DNA from: Lepidodermella squamata
Lineage: Eukaryota; Gastrotricha
DNA length: 64,000 nt
Reading direction: 5' to 3'
Assembly: GCA_047495785.1 (NCBI GenBank)
Contig: JBLDXI010000105.1
Location: forward strand, 1 to 64,000
Numbering within the stretch: position 1 is the first letter of the stretch; each line of letters begins with the position of its first letter. Positions 21,090-30,851 of this stretch are shown here, one piece after another. A model generated the notes under the pieces. It saw only the letters and a list, made by a program, of their open reading frames with translations. It was not told the origin of the DNA and made no database searches. Made by a program: the position numbers and the translations under genes.

Positions 21090-22376
21090 TTACCTCTCAT
21101 CTTCCTCGGCCGAGGGCAAACAATCAGCGAGTATCGTCATCTCAACGTTCGCCTTACGGCGCCCGCGTCTGACTGTGGAAGGAAAGCGCATGATTTTTCG
21201 GTTGACAAAACAGTCAAGCAGGTGTTTCCGCCTGACAGACGCATCAAACGTAACTCCTGTCGGGTCACTATTTAGAACGATGGCGAAGACGCCGCCATGT
21301 GAATCATTGTATTGCAAATTAACAGAGCAAAGAATTTCGACTTCCAACTTTCCATTCTCGACTGCGGCGAGTTTTGGAGAAGTTGCCGGTTGAGGCTGTC
21401 AATTATGGAAAATGTTCTGTCCATCATGATGGCTTTGAAACGCGAGCTGATTTTCCGCTGTGACATGACAGAGATTCCGGGTCCTTAAACGGGTGCTCAA
21501 ATCGAAGAAGCTTTTGAACAGCATCGATATGCCGATCGTTAAACCAACCCGAAGGCAATATCGCCTCGTCTTCCGGTTGAGCGCTGAGCACCATTCGGGA
21601 AGATCAACTTCATTTTCCGATTCAGAATCGATAGAACTTTAGTTGTTTTGGGTTTTGGGTTGTATCAACAAACTCGACCCGTGGCACTGGCGTAGGCGCG
21701 ACCAGAGATGCTTCATCACAGCATTCCGTCGCAGAGATTGCAGCTCCGGTCGAAGAGTTGAAAGGCAGTTGCCGATCCGGTCGAACAGAATCGCAATGAT
21801 TGTCGATCGCTCTGTAATAGTGGTCGAACAAATCGCCGGTGTTGTTTGATATCAGCTCCGCCAATATTTCCGTGCACTCGAAAATCTTCCGATGACAGCT
21901 TCTTCGATTTGACTGTTCAAAAAGGAAATGAGTGCAATTTTACAAAGATAATTTCAAGAAATGGATAGAATGCATTCGGAGTCAAATGTGACTTGTGACT
22001 CAAAATACAGTAACGACTTACTTGTCTTATGCCTTTAGCCTTTTCTATCATTTTCAGTTTTCGGCTGGAATTGTAACGGACAAACCAGTCTTTATGCAGG
22101 GGGTGATTGTGGCTCGGTTCCAGTTTTCTGACAAGGACCTGACAATTTTTGCAGATCGAAGCACGAACATTTGCCGGACACTCGCGTTGCAGCATCGTAA
22201 CTGCGCGGCGCCTGCGTGGCACGCCATGGAGGCGAAGATGGCGCAGTCGCTTCGTGTCGGAGAGGCAAGCAAAAGGTTGGCAAGTTTCCTTGGTCAAAGT
22301 GAAACTTAGACTGTATGCGCGAAAAGTTATCAATTTTGGCTGACAGCAGATGCCTCGAGACAATGCTTTGTACCAA
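21090..22376 (-). pseudogene. decayed FLYWCH / Ulp1-type (C48) protease-like gene
   Basis: Read on the minus strand, the first part (22376-22022) ends with a FLYWCH-like segment: CPANVRASICKNCQVLVRK then EPSHNHPLHKDWF. A clean GTAAGT donor follows at 22021, and an AG acceptor before 21912 continues in frame to 21622. Further down, ILPSGWFNDRHIDAVQKLL (about 21575-21520) looks like the WLxDxHI segment of transposon-associated Ulp1-type cysteine proteases. After a frame change, GGVFAIV and HLLDCFVNRKIMRFPS (21347-21175) match the usual DCGVFAIA...HLxxCF block. The expected catalytic Cys in DCG is replaced (SHGG), and stops interrupt the middle. Such FLYWCH-Ulp1 proteins usually derive from DNA transposons (family knowledge). 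Exact exon structure is uncertain. Confidence 0.6.
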
Positions 22377-22660
22377 AAATAATGAATTCCGATGCTAGGT
22401 ACTATCCCCGGCTCCCGGCTCTACTCTACCTCTATTATTATTTTAGACAAAATTCGAAAAATAGATGGGAAAATAGTCCAATCCATAGTACGGGGAGAAT
22501 AGGGATAACGTACCCCTTTGCTCGAGGATCCTACTTTGCGCAATGAATAGAATCTTGGGAAAGGGCGAAAAAGTGCGACAGAAATTTTGAGATGGAAGCA
22601 AAGTAATAAAATAATAACACACAATTTATTGAAAAAATTATTCATCTTTGATAGGTGACA

Positions 22661-24054
22661 TTATTTGACGTTGAATGTCAATTTAGCTAGCTCTCGTTCT
22701 TCTCTGCTTGCCGTAACAGCTCGTCGCTGAACAAATGCTGCGCCGCATTCATCAATAACAGATGCCGTCACGGAACACAACTGTTCGATAGCAGCCGTTA
22801 GCTTCATGACTTCAGCCGAGTTAGGACCATGCAGCTTCGAGCACATCACCGAGAAAGCAGTGTCAATATATTGTTGAGCTTCTGTTACTTTCGAAGATTT
22901 TTTAGCATCATTGCAGCCTAAAACAATTCCCCCAGTCAAGTTGTTATGTCATCCAAGCGAATTTACATACCGCGGAAGAGTAACTTGCAAGTGAATAGAG
23001 CTGCCTCGAGAAGCGTGGGGCTCCATGTTGCAAGTGCTTCAGAGGTCTCCTCCTCCGATTGTACAGCCGGCTGAAATCAATTGCAACAAGTTCGGAAATG
23101 AATTTTCAAGAAATCTACTAGTACCACAAATTCAGGATTCATATCGAGAAACAGTTGCAGACAATCAGGGTGCACGAAAAACCGCCCTGATGTCCCGGGC
23201 ATAGCTGAGAATGCGATTGTTATCAATTTCCAGTTTCGAGACAGCAAATCCCCAACTTCAGACTTATTCAACTGGAAAGACTCTGAAACGCAATTAACAA
23301 GTATCTAATAATGAGCATGCTTAGTGAAAATTCTCTCTGAAATTTGAATAAAACAAAGCTTACGTTGCAAGAAGGTCGAAAAAATCTGCCTTTTCCGCAT
23401 CAATGCAATGATGTTGCCGTACATTAGGTCACTTAAAGTGCTTGGATCGCGTAGTACCTCCAAAGCCGTGTTTGTTCGCAAGGGCACCTGAAAAAAATAA
23501 AAAGAACTTACTTATTTAATCTATAGAAGTTTATTCAGCATAACTCACGTGTTCAAGATCATGAAGCTGAAGTTGTGTATCAATAGCTAGCTTCAATGTC
23601 ATTTCTCGGTTTGAGCCGTCTATTGTTTGAGGACTATGATCGATTATCTCGACGATCTCGAAAAGTTCATTAGCGAGGAACTTGCCTAAAATGATAAAAT
23701 TATAAATGTAATGATACGCAAATAAAATGGCTCTTTGACTACGGCTTTCCAGCGATATAATCGAAGCCACTATAGGTAAGACTAACATTTCATTCCAGCA
23801 TCTAGGCATCGCTGAAATCGGCATTTGGTACACATAGATCGCCGATGAGCACGGCTTGTTTGAAGCTCACAAGAATTCTCGTATTTATGCCGGCATTTCA
23901 AGGATCACCAATTTTCTGCATTTCGCCGAAAAAACTTCTGACAAGCGTGGCAGACTCGAGGCTGGTAACGGTGCCGCTTTAAAACTGCGAGGCCACATAC
24001 CCTGCATTTGATAGCCTCTTGTAAAAACGTTTGGGACACATGATCGTCCATCAT
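22661..24054 (-). pseudogene. NR-like gene with in-frame TGA, minus-cluster copy 5
   Basis: Six exons (minus): 24054-23787, 23685-23549, 23487-23364, 23282-23125, 23070-22971, 22917-22661; lengths and phases are those of the intact copies. Exon 1 reads MMDDHVSQTF, CRVCGLAV, CHACQKFFRRN, and then codon 50 (23907-23905) is TGA, where the closest relatives have CGA (W-R-S becomes W-stop). The change is a single C-to-T transition in a CpG. Everything downstream remains open, including CTKCRFQRC, SRNWKLITIAFSAMP and a normal last exon ending FNVK. This is either a very young pseudogene, a polymorphic null allele or a sequencing error. It is paired divergently with the open ankyrin gene at 25230. 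Confidence 0.85.
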
Positions 24055-25229
24055 TTCAAAAAAATAACTACTATAAAAACCTCTTTAGCTAATTCAACTT
24101 CTGAAGTATGATAAATAGCGATATTTAGCATTCTGATAAGGGATTTTTAATAATTTGTATAATTCCTTAAACCGGGAGATTTTGCGCCCGAAAGCAAGAA
24201 AGAGAAGAATTGGAAAGTAAGTTCTACAAATAGTAAAGCACTGAAGCACTTTGAAGTTTCTCAATAAAGCGTGCACAAATATATATGAATTATGTTTGTA
24301 TGAATTTCGAAGTACTTTTATGTCTAAACTGAAATGAAGAGATAGCTTAGCGTGCTCACTTTTCAATGAGCAAGAAAGGGGCTATGCTCTGTCGTGGCAG
24401 GTTAAGTAGAAGTCATGTGTTTTGTAAATCGATAGGAACTGGCTAAATGAAGAAGGCGACGTTCGAAGCAATTCTTCTCATTCGCATGGTGCGCATAGAA
24501 TGAAAATGTAGGATGTTCACAAAAGCAAGGGATCAAGAAAGCATTTCCGCATTGGATGATGACGATTCATACCCCTTCGTAACTTTCATAATTGAGAATA
24601 GGTTACATAGCTTTTTTTGCTTTTTACAAGCAATTATTTATTATGAGACATTGGCAAAAATAGGTACGAAAATGTAGCCTGCGAAGCCAGCTAAGTTAAT
24701 TGCAACGGCCAGGATAACAATTCGAATAAATTTAACGAAAAAACCCCAAAAATGACTTTGCCATACGCCCATTGATAAAATGGTTGGCACGTGCTGTCAA
24801 TTTGTTTGCGCCTTCTGGCATTCAGCGGCTTCTGACCTCTCCTGTTCATTATTTTTATCCCAATATTTTTAACAAATTTGTAGACTCCAGAATAGGAACC
24901 TAAAGGTGGAATGATTTGAAAATTTGATAGGAATGGGTTTATTTAGTTATGTTATTATTCAGTGTCCGTGTCACCTTGATTAATGTAACAGCTTCGCACG
25001 AGCATACACCTTCATTGCAGTCAAATTTGCCGCGCGTTGTTGCCGTAATTTGATTGCTCGTGCATAGAAATAAGCCTGTAATTTATCGATCTGTATTGCC
25101 TTCATATACTACTGACATGTATGTACGCACACGCATGAATACATCCGGGCTGATCACAAAGCAGCTTTTTATTCCCGCAGCGATTATAGCGCATAAAAGC
25201 TGCACTCGCTTTCGAACAGCATTCATGAA
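24055..25229. other. divergent intergenic region of NR/ankyrin pair
   Basis: Non-coding. Most of it has diverged counterparts at about 2790-4500 and 19880-20950, for example around AAATCGATAG, GCCCATTGATAAAATGG and TTTATTCCCGCAGCGATTATAG. The conservation across three duplicates marks it as the shared upstream region of the two divergent genes. Confidence 0.6.
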
Positions 25230-25946
25230 ATGGCCAATAAGTGCCACGAAATCCAAACCTGCTCATATTTATCAAAAACCACTGGCAGACGCGTTTCCAT
25301 GGGAAATCAACTTGAGGATATGATGTTGGTTGCCCTTTACTACGATAAAACCCTCGCCAATACTCTTGTCAATATTGGAGTGAAAGGGAGCGTGATAACG
25401 GCTTTTATCAACCACTTCGACGACGATTTCATCATGAGTCTCATTCGAAATGGTTCGGATGTATTGGAAGTGGAGGCCGGAAGCGGAATGACGATTCTCC
25501 ATTACGCTTGCAAAAATGACCGCAAGGAACTAGTTGCCCATTTGATCAAACTTGAGTTTGGATCTTCGTTGCTTAAAATGGTATCAAGCAGCGACCGGAG
25601 CGCTCTGAATCACGCGATCGATGCTGGGAATTTCCAACTTGCAAAGCAACTTTTGACTGATCCTGAATCAGAGATGATTTTCTGCTACGGCGTAAACCCA
25701 TGTGTTACCTTAAATGGCTGTAAGCTTCGAAAGGAAGAGAAGGATCAGCTCAGGGAAATCTTACGATTCTCCGGTGTCAATTTCAAGCGATTCTCGTGGC
25801 AAGTCGAGAGCTTGCAAGTTTTAGTAAGACAAGTTATTCTCGATTGCATTCCCCCTGGATTCTTCACCAGATCATCCTCCATAAAGCATTCAAGCCTTTC
25901 ACATCTCTTACCATGCGAAGTGTTCAAATATTTGCTAGCACCTTAA
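25230..25946 (+). CDS. ankyrin-repeat protein with SOCS-box-like C-terminus
   Basis: About 238 codons in a single open frame; an alternative start is the MetMet pair at 25320. Ankyrin repeats are visible in the middle: GSGMTILHYACKNDRKELV (about residues 90-108) and SALNHAIDAGNFQLAKQLL (about 127-146). The C-terminal 50 residues (SLQVLVRQVIL, later LPCEVFKYLL) resemble a SOCS box, whose usual pattern is SLxxLCRxxIR then LPLPxxLKxYL. If correct, it would be an ASB-like substrate adaptor of a Cullin-5 ubiquitin ligase (inference). An upstream exon cannot be excluded. It is transcribed divergently from the NR copy at 22661-24054, with about 1.2 kb between. Decayed copies sit beside two other NR genes. 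Confidence 0.7.
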   Translation: MANKCHEIQTCSYLSKTTGRRVSMGNQLEDMMLVALYYDKTLANTLVNIGVKGSVITAFINHFDDDFIMSLIRNGSDVLEVEAGSGMTILHYACKNDRKELVAHLIKLEFGSSLLKMVSSSDRSALNHAIDAGNFQLAKQLLTDPESEMIFCYGVNPCVTLNGCKLRKEEKDQLREILRFSGVNFKRFSWQVESLQVLVRQVILDCIPPGFFTRSSSIKHSSLSHLLPCEVFKYLLAP

Positions 25947-26184
25947 TATGATTTTTATAAAATGTTTCAATTCAAATGATATCAAGCTACCCAGTACCCA
26001 GTGAATAAAGACATTGTCTAAAACGGTTTCATCAGCAAGATTTCAATATACAGTTGTAGTACAATGTACAGTCTGTAGTTAACGCGAGAAAAATTCGAGG
26101 CCGATTTGCTTCAACAATTCTAAAGCTTGCACCGTAAACATTTCATCTTGTTACGGCAGTGAAAATTCAAGCACACTTTAATTT

Positions 26185-26352
26185 TGGACGGTTGGTCGCT
26201 TCTCTCTCTCTCTCTCTGTATACGGCCATAATTAGCGCCGACCGTAAATATACCCGAATATAATTGAGGATCTTATAGGAAGGGAGGACCTATCAAGAAG
26301 AGTGGTTTGCAAGGCATTTAAAGTAGCTGAAGGCAGGACCTGGATTGTAATA
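26185..26352. repeat. dispersed repeat, copy 2 (pair with 7321-7500)
   Basis: Diverged direct copy of 7321-7500. It includes a short (CT)n run at about 26203-26216 that is not present in the other copy. No coding capacity. Confidence 0.7.
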
Positions 26353-26399
26353 GAGAGGATCTGAATTTAACTCTGAAAAACTAATCAAGAAAGCAGTGA

Positions 26400-26860
26400 T
26401 TAGGTGAATTGCAAAACTATGCAACGAGATTGTTGGATGAGATGTTCGTAGACCAAGTGCCTGCACTGGTCGGCGGTGGATGCTGCTCGGATCTCGTCTG
26501 GAAGGCTGTTCCAGAAGACTGCCCTATAGTACGGTAGACGGTAGGCAACGTTCCATTGTTGTCGATTTTTTTTTGGGTTGTTGCAGGATGTTGGTCAAGC
26601 CATTTAAGGCTGATTGTTTTCGAGTAGGAGCCGTTGGTTCTCGTACATTGAAAAAGGCAGTTAGGGCATCCGAAGCTTCCCCATTCAACCATCGCCATCA
26701 AAGCGGCCAAGTGAACCTTGCGTTTTCCGTCTAAATCAAGCCAACGCAGACTTTGTCGCATCGGTGTCGGGTCGGCGTTCGCTGGAGTACTTCGAATCGT
26801 ATGAACCGTTATTTTCAGATTTTGCGAGCAGGCGATCACGTCACGGATATTAATTGTTCA
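26400..26860 (-). pseudogene. 3' fragment of a non-LTR retrotransposon ORF2
   Basis: On the minus strand one frame reads LRWLDLDGKRKVHLAALM and, after a frameshift near 26560, another reads YYRAVFWNSLPDEIRAA and runs to a TAA at 26402-26400. The WNSLPDEIR block close to the end is typical of the C-terminus of CR1/L2/Jockey-type LINE ORF2 proteins. The endonuclease and reverse-transcriptase domains are absent, so this is a 5'-truncated, decayed insertion. It is not a copy of either of the two long LINEs in the window. Confidence 0.65.
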
Positions 26861-27960
26861 ATGTTGATTGCCGATCTATGCGGGGAAGGTGTCAATTACG
26901 CCTCGCTTTCTGCCTAACAATCACAGTTCCCTATCTGCTAGCTTGAAAACATCAGACTATCCAATTTAACGGCAGCAGTTATCGACAGAAGTCGGCGCGA
27001 GCAGCTCTATAAACCACCGATGACGTGTTATCTGAGTGCATTATCCATACAACTTTTCTTATAATGCACTCCTGTCAAATTGCGAGGACCTTACTTTAAA
27101 TTATAGGCAATAAAAGAAAAAGACGGTTAGACCGGATGCGCGCGCTTTTATTACACCACAAAAACCTCAAGTAATCCAGTGTTTTTTTTAAGCATGTTAC
27201 ACATGTTACAATGTAACAACCAATCGGAGCAAGTGTAACAACCAAAATCGAAGTAACGCCTGGAAAAGACTGCTGTAACCTCATTTTTAGGAGGTTTCAG
27301 AGCCTTTTCTAGTGGAAAATCCTCAAAAATTCCTCGCTTCGCTCGTATTATCGGTAAAAATAACATTTAATTTTTACCAATGCAGCTCAAAAAATTTCGC
27401 TTTCGAGCGAGGTAACTACCAAAAAATCGTTTGTAACAACCAATCGTTTGCTTAAAAAAACCCTGAGTAATCTTCTTCGTACTGTCTTCGACACAATGAC
27501 CGTCTCTTTCTCTCGTGAGCACAATACCGTCAAGCGCGCGCGCGCACGCAATTGATTGCCCGCAATAACATTTGAAAATTCAAATTTTATGGCCCAGCTG
27601 TCAACCCTGTCTGGCGGCATCGGTGGTTTATATCAAATAAACCGTGGCTATCGGGCAGTATTCTCGAAATGCGCAATAACGCCCTCGGCATACGGCCTCG
27701 TGCGTTATCCGCGCATTTCTCGAATACTGCACCGATAGCCATGCTTTATATAATACATAATCGCCCGCATTACCATCAATTATTTTGTATGAAGATATCA
27801 TATCAACGATCTTGCAATGAGAATTATTATCAAGTGCGCGACATAAATTTGACCTTAGAGTTCCTATATCGATTTAACTCGTGTTCAATTTTTAGAAATT
27901 TTGTGGGATATTTGTTTGGACAATTCATCTGCGGGCTTGGTTCAAGCATCTTTAGATTGT
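26861..27960. other. non-coding region upstream of first plus-strand NR gene
   Basis: No gene is supported. It contains the long hairpin at 27645-27741 and a short CG-rich run (about 27534-27548). The minus-strand frames at 27096-27620 show no domain. Confidence 0.5.
27645..27741. repeat. 97-bp near-perfect inverted repeat (hairpin)
   Basis: The left arm TGGCTATCGGGCAGTATTCT and the continuing GAAATGCGC...ATAACGC are mirrored by the right arm ending TATTCGAG... TAGCCA. The arms are about 38 bp with few mismatches, and the spacer is about 19 nt (CCTCGGCATACGGCCTCGT). It lies about 220 bp upstream of the NR gene at 27961. It could be a small MITE or a structured RNA or regulatory element. Confidence 0.75.
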
Positions 27961-29497
27961 ATGAAAGCGATGAGTAATATCTACAATAACTGCAAAGCTT
28001 GTGGCGTTCCGGTGCCGAAACGCCTCACTTATCAACCTCGAGTCTGCTCGGCGTGTCACAAGTTTTTCAGGCGAAATGCCGCGAATTGGCAATCACTGCA
28101 ATGCAACCACAATAGCGCAAATGCTGATCAAGCTAATATCAACAGAACTCTCAGGCGCACCATGTGCACGAAATGCCGATTCGACAGATGCCTTCGAGCT
28201 GGCATTAAGAGTAAGTTCGATGCATAGACAAATCAATACTCTATATAGATCGAAAAATAACGATCTTCTTTAAAATTGGGCACGCGACCTCAATTCTTAT
28301 TCACTCTTCTGCCCATGCAATTTTTCCATTTTTAATTATTTTTTAAAATTCCCAGAGAACAACTTTCATTTTCCCCAAATTCCAATACTTTTCCCGAACT
28401 TTCCCGGATTACTACTGCAGCGCTCTTCTGACGAATGAGTCCCGGCTTTCCAACTTGTTTCAGCACCCTATTAACGATTTATTTTAATCACATTTAGGTA
28501 AGTTTTTGACGAGTTACGGGATGATAGACCACTTCCCAACACTGGTCGATCTCTCCCTTGCGGAGGTGACCTTCAACAAGGCGATCGATGCGCAACTTCA
28601 GCTCCACGGACTGGAACACGTGAGTATCAGGAATTTAGGTCAGCAATTTTTTACCCTATTTAATTTCAGCTGCCCATGAAATACTACTACAACAAGGACA
28701 TGATGGACTTCAATTTTCTGCGAAAACTGATGGCGGGTAACGTTGCCGGCCTAGTCCGCCTCAGCTCGGATTTCGCAGGAAAAGTTCAAGGTTGGACTGA
28801 TTTACTGAAAGATGTGAAGTGAAAATTCTTAGACGATTGTTCAGAATCCTTCGAGTTGAGCCCATATGAAGCTCAACGTTTAGCTGCTCGTAACTGGAAA
28901 CTTGTCACGGTCGCTTACTCAGCTTTACCGGCAACTAGCGGGTGTTTATTAGCAAATCCCCATATTCTGCCGTTTTTTCTTGAGTGCAATCCTGAACTCT
29001 TGGTTTGTTTTTCCTCTTTCCGCTTCGATGCGATTTCAGCTATTTTCGATTGAAATCATTTTTTTATTATATTTTAAGCCAGCAAACGAATTCGGAAATA
29101 AAGTTGCAAGGGCTATGAGCGGGTGGAACCCATCGCTTATCGAAATTGCTCTCTTCACCTGTCGGCTGTTTTTCAAAGGTAAATTGTCGTCCAGTTTGAC
29201 TCAGTCTCATGAATTCACTCGGACACTTCAGATTGCGATGACGAAGGACAATCACCGGGCGCGCGATATGCAAAAGATTGCGTTTCAAACGCTTTCGAAA
29301 TGATTTGCAGGAAGCTGCACGGACCTAGATGGAGCCAAGTCATGCAGCAAGTTTCTGTTGTCGAGAATCTCATCGCCATATCTGCACGAGTTATTGAAAA
29401 CTGCGGGGCAGCGGTCTTGAAACGACAAGCGGCCTCTTCAAGCCGCGAGGAACTCGCCCTTGCAGTCAAATTCACTAAGGGCGTTCCTATTATATGA
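27961..29497 (+). CDS. NR-like protein, plus-cluster copy 1
   Basis: Six exons: 27961-28210, 28498-28619, 28670-28790, 28845-29002, 29079-29178, 29232-29497, about 338 codons, stop TGA. The start is MKAMSNIYNN (or the Met three codons later). DNA-binding domain: CKACGVPVPKRLTYQPRVC, P-box region CSACHKFFRRN, second finger CNH then CTKCRFDRC. Exon 2 is shorter than usual by five codons and exon 3 by one. The ligand-binding-like part has ARNWKLVTVAYSALP, LIEIALFTCRLFF and EMICRKLHG. Two donors are weak (GTTGGA after exon 3, GTTTGT after exon 4), but the joined frame is open throughout. It is the first plus-strand copy, at the switch of orientation of the array. Confidence 0.82.
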
Positions 29498-29636
29498 AAA
29501 GCATCATAAACGCTTTTATAACCTGCATGATAACAGCAGCTGGTCAGCTCAGGAACACATTAAATATCGTGGTGAATATCTATTATTGTAAGGCATTACA
29601 CCTTGATCATTGCCTTTTATTTTTCTATTATCCAGG

Positions 29637-29845
29637 ATTCAGAATTTGATGAAATGGATGGATATTCGGGCAGCTCGTGACTGCATCAAAAGTAGCTTCG
29701 CGGCGACTCGTCGGAAACTTCACGGCCCCGACTCTTGAAAGGCTAAGCGCCGCGTTGCTGCTTCGAAAATCTTGTCGAAATAGCAAAACAGTCACTAGAG
29801 GTCACTAGAATTGAATTTGCAAGCTGCGGTTCAATTTAAATGAAA
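29637..29845 (+). pseudogene. orphan NR last-exon relic
   Basis: Downstream of the intact copy, a stretch reads ARDCIKSSFAATRRKLHGP and then hits a stop. This matches the start of exon 6 of the plus-strand NR genes (A-R-E-S-V-x-K-A-F...KLHGP). The remainder (GCGTTGCTGCTTCG..., about 29745-29840) is frameshifted and interrupted. No other exons are found nearby, so this is a fragment of a lost copy. Confidence 0.6.
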
Positions 29846-30851
29846 AAATTATCAAAACTTTTCTTCATTTTATATGAAAAGTGCTGCCGATTTCATCCGG
29901 AATAAAGAGTTGGCTAAACAAAAGTTCATAAAGCAATTTTGAGATCCTTTTTTTAGCCCTGCCCAATTCTTAAAGTATTCAAATCTGAACATGAAGTCTA
30001 GCAAACTACATGACCGTTCAATCTCGGCTGCCTTATGATTAGCCTGATTTCGTAGTTTGAAAGCTCGAGTTCGGAATCGCGCGTACGAAGTTCCTATCAG
30101 TTCGAGGATCCTACTTCGCGTACTGCGCGTGACACTATTGAAATACCTTAAGGCACCAGATCTTAAACTCTGAATCGCTGCCATCCCCGAATTGCCCTTG
30201 TGATATTTCACGATATCAGATGGTTGCACTCAAAATTTAGTACCCGACATGACTAGCCTATCTATGTCATTAGAGTATTCAGTCATCTTTCATTCTAACC
30301 GGCAGTTTCAGGTCGGAAAGACATTTCATACAATGTCCCTAATTGCCTGGACAAATTCATGCAAATTCATATGCACAAATTGTTCCACGTTGTATGTCAG
30401 GAAAATAATGTTTGTGTCTACGGCGTTTAGGAGCTTTTCAAATGTACAGAAATCGATCGTGTATGCACTTGTATGCTTCCTATCTCAGGTCATTTCAGAC
30501 TACGCTCCGAAAATAAATCAAATTAGCAATTATCTGCCTCGTGCATTATTATTTCGCCTGGGTTGTATACAGGATAAAGCGAATTATAGCCTCAGTTCTC
30601 AAGCGCATGATAGAGTTTGTCTTTATGAATATTTCCTCACATTTCGCCAGCACCTTTCGCCAGGCGGAAATTCCATAACATCTTCTAGGCCCGAAAAATA
30701 CCCCCTATTTCGAGGATCCTACTTCGCGCACTGCTAATAAGGCGGTGCGATCTCGGATCCCGGGACAATTTTGTTTGCTTTGTTTGCTAGGCAAATCTAA
30801 ACGCTTATCATTGGACCTCAGTTAAATTGTGTTTAATCTGTCAGCTGAATT
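29846..30851. other. intergenic region with two GGATCCTAC repeats
   Basis: Open frames occur on both strands (30249-30737 plus, 29870-30229 minus), but neither shows a recognisable domain. Two same-orientation copies of the GGATCCTACTTCGCG motif stand at 30105-30125 and 30713-30733, 608 bp apart. The plus-strand frame runs straight through the second one. Confidence 0.45.

Noticed and set aside
26203-26218. (CT)n microsatellite as a notable feature
   Set aside because: Only about eight dinucleotides; ordinary background.
30249-30737. 162-codon open frame on the plus strand
   Set aside because: No domain, no homologue among the units, and it runs through the dispersed GGATCCTAC motif; treated as chance.
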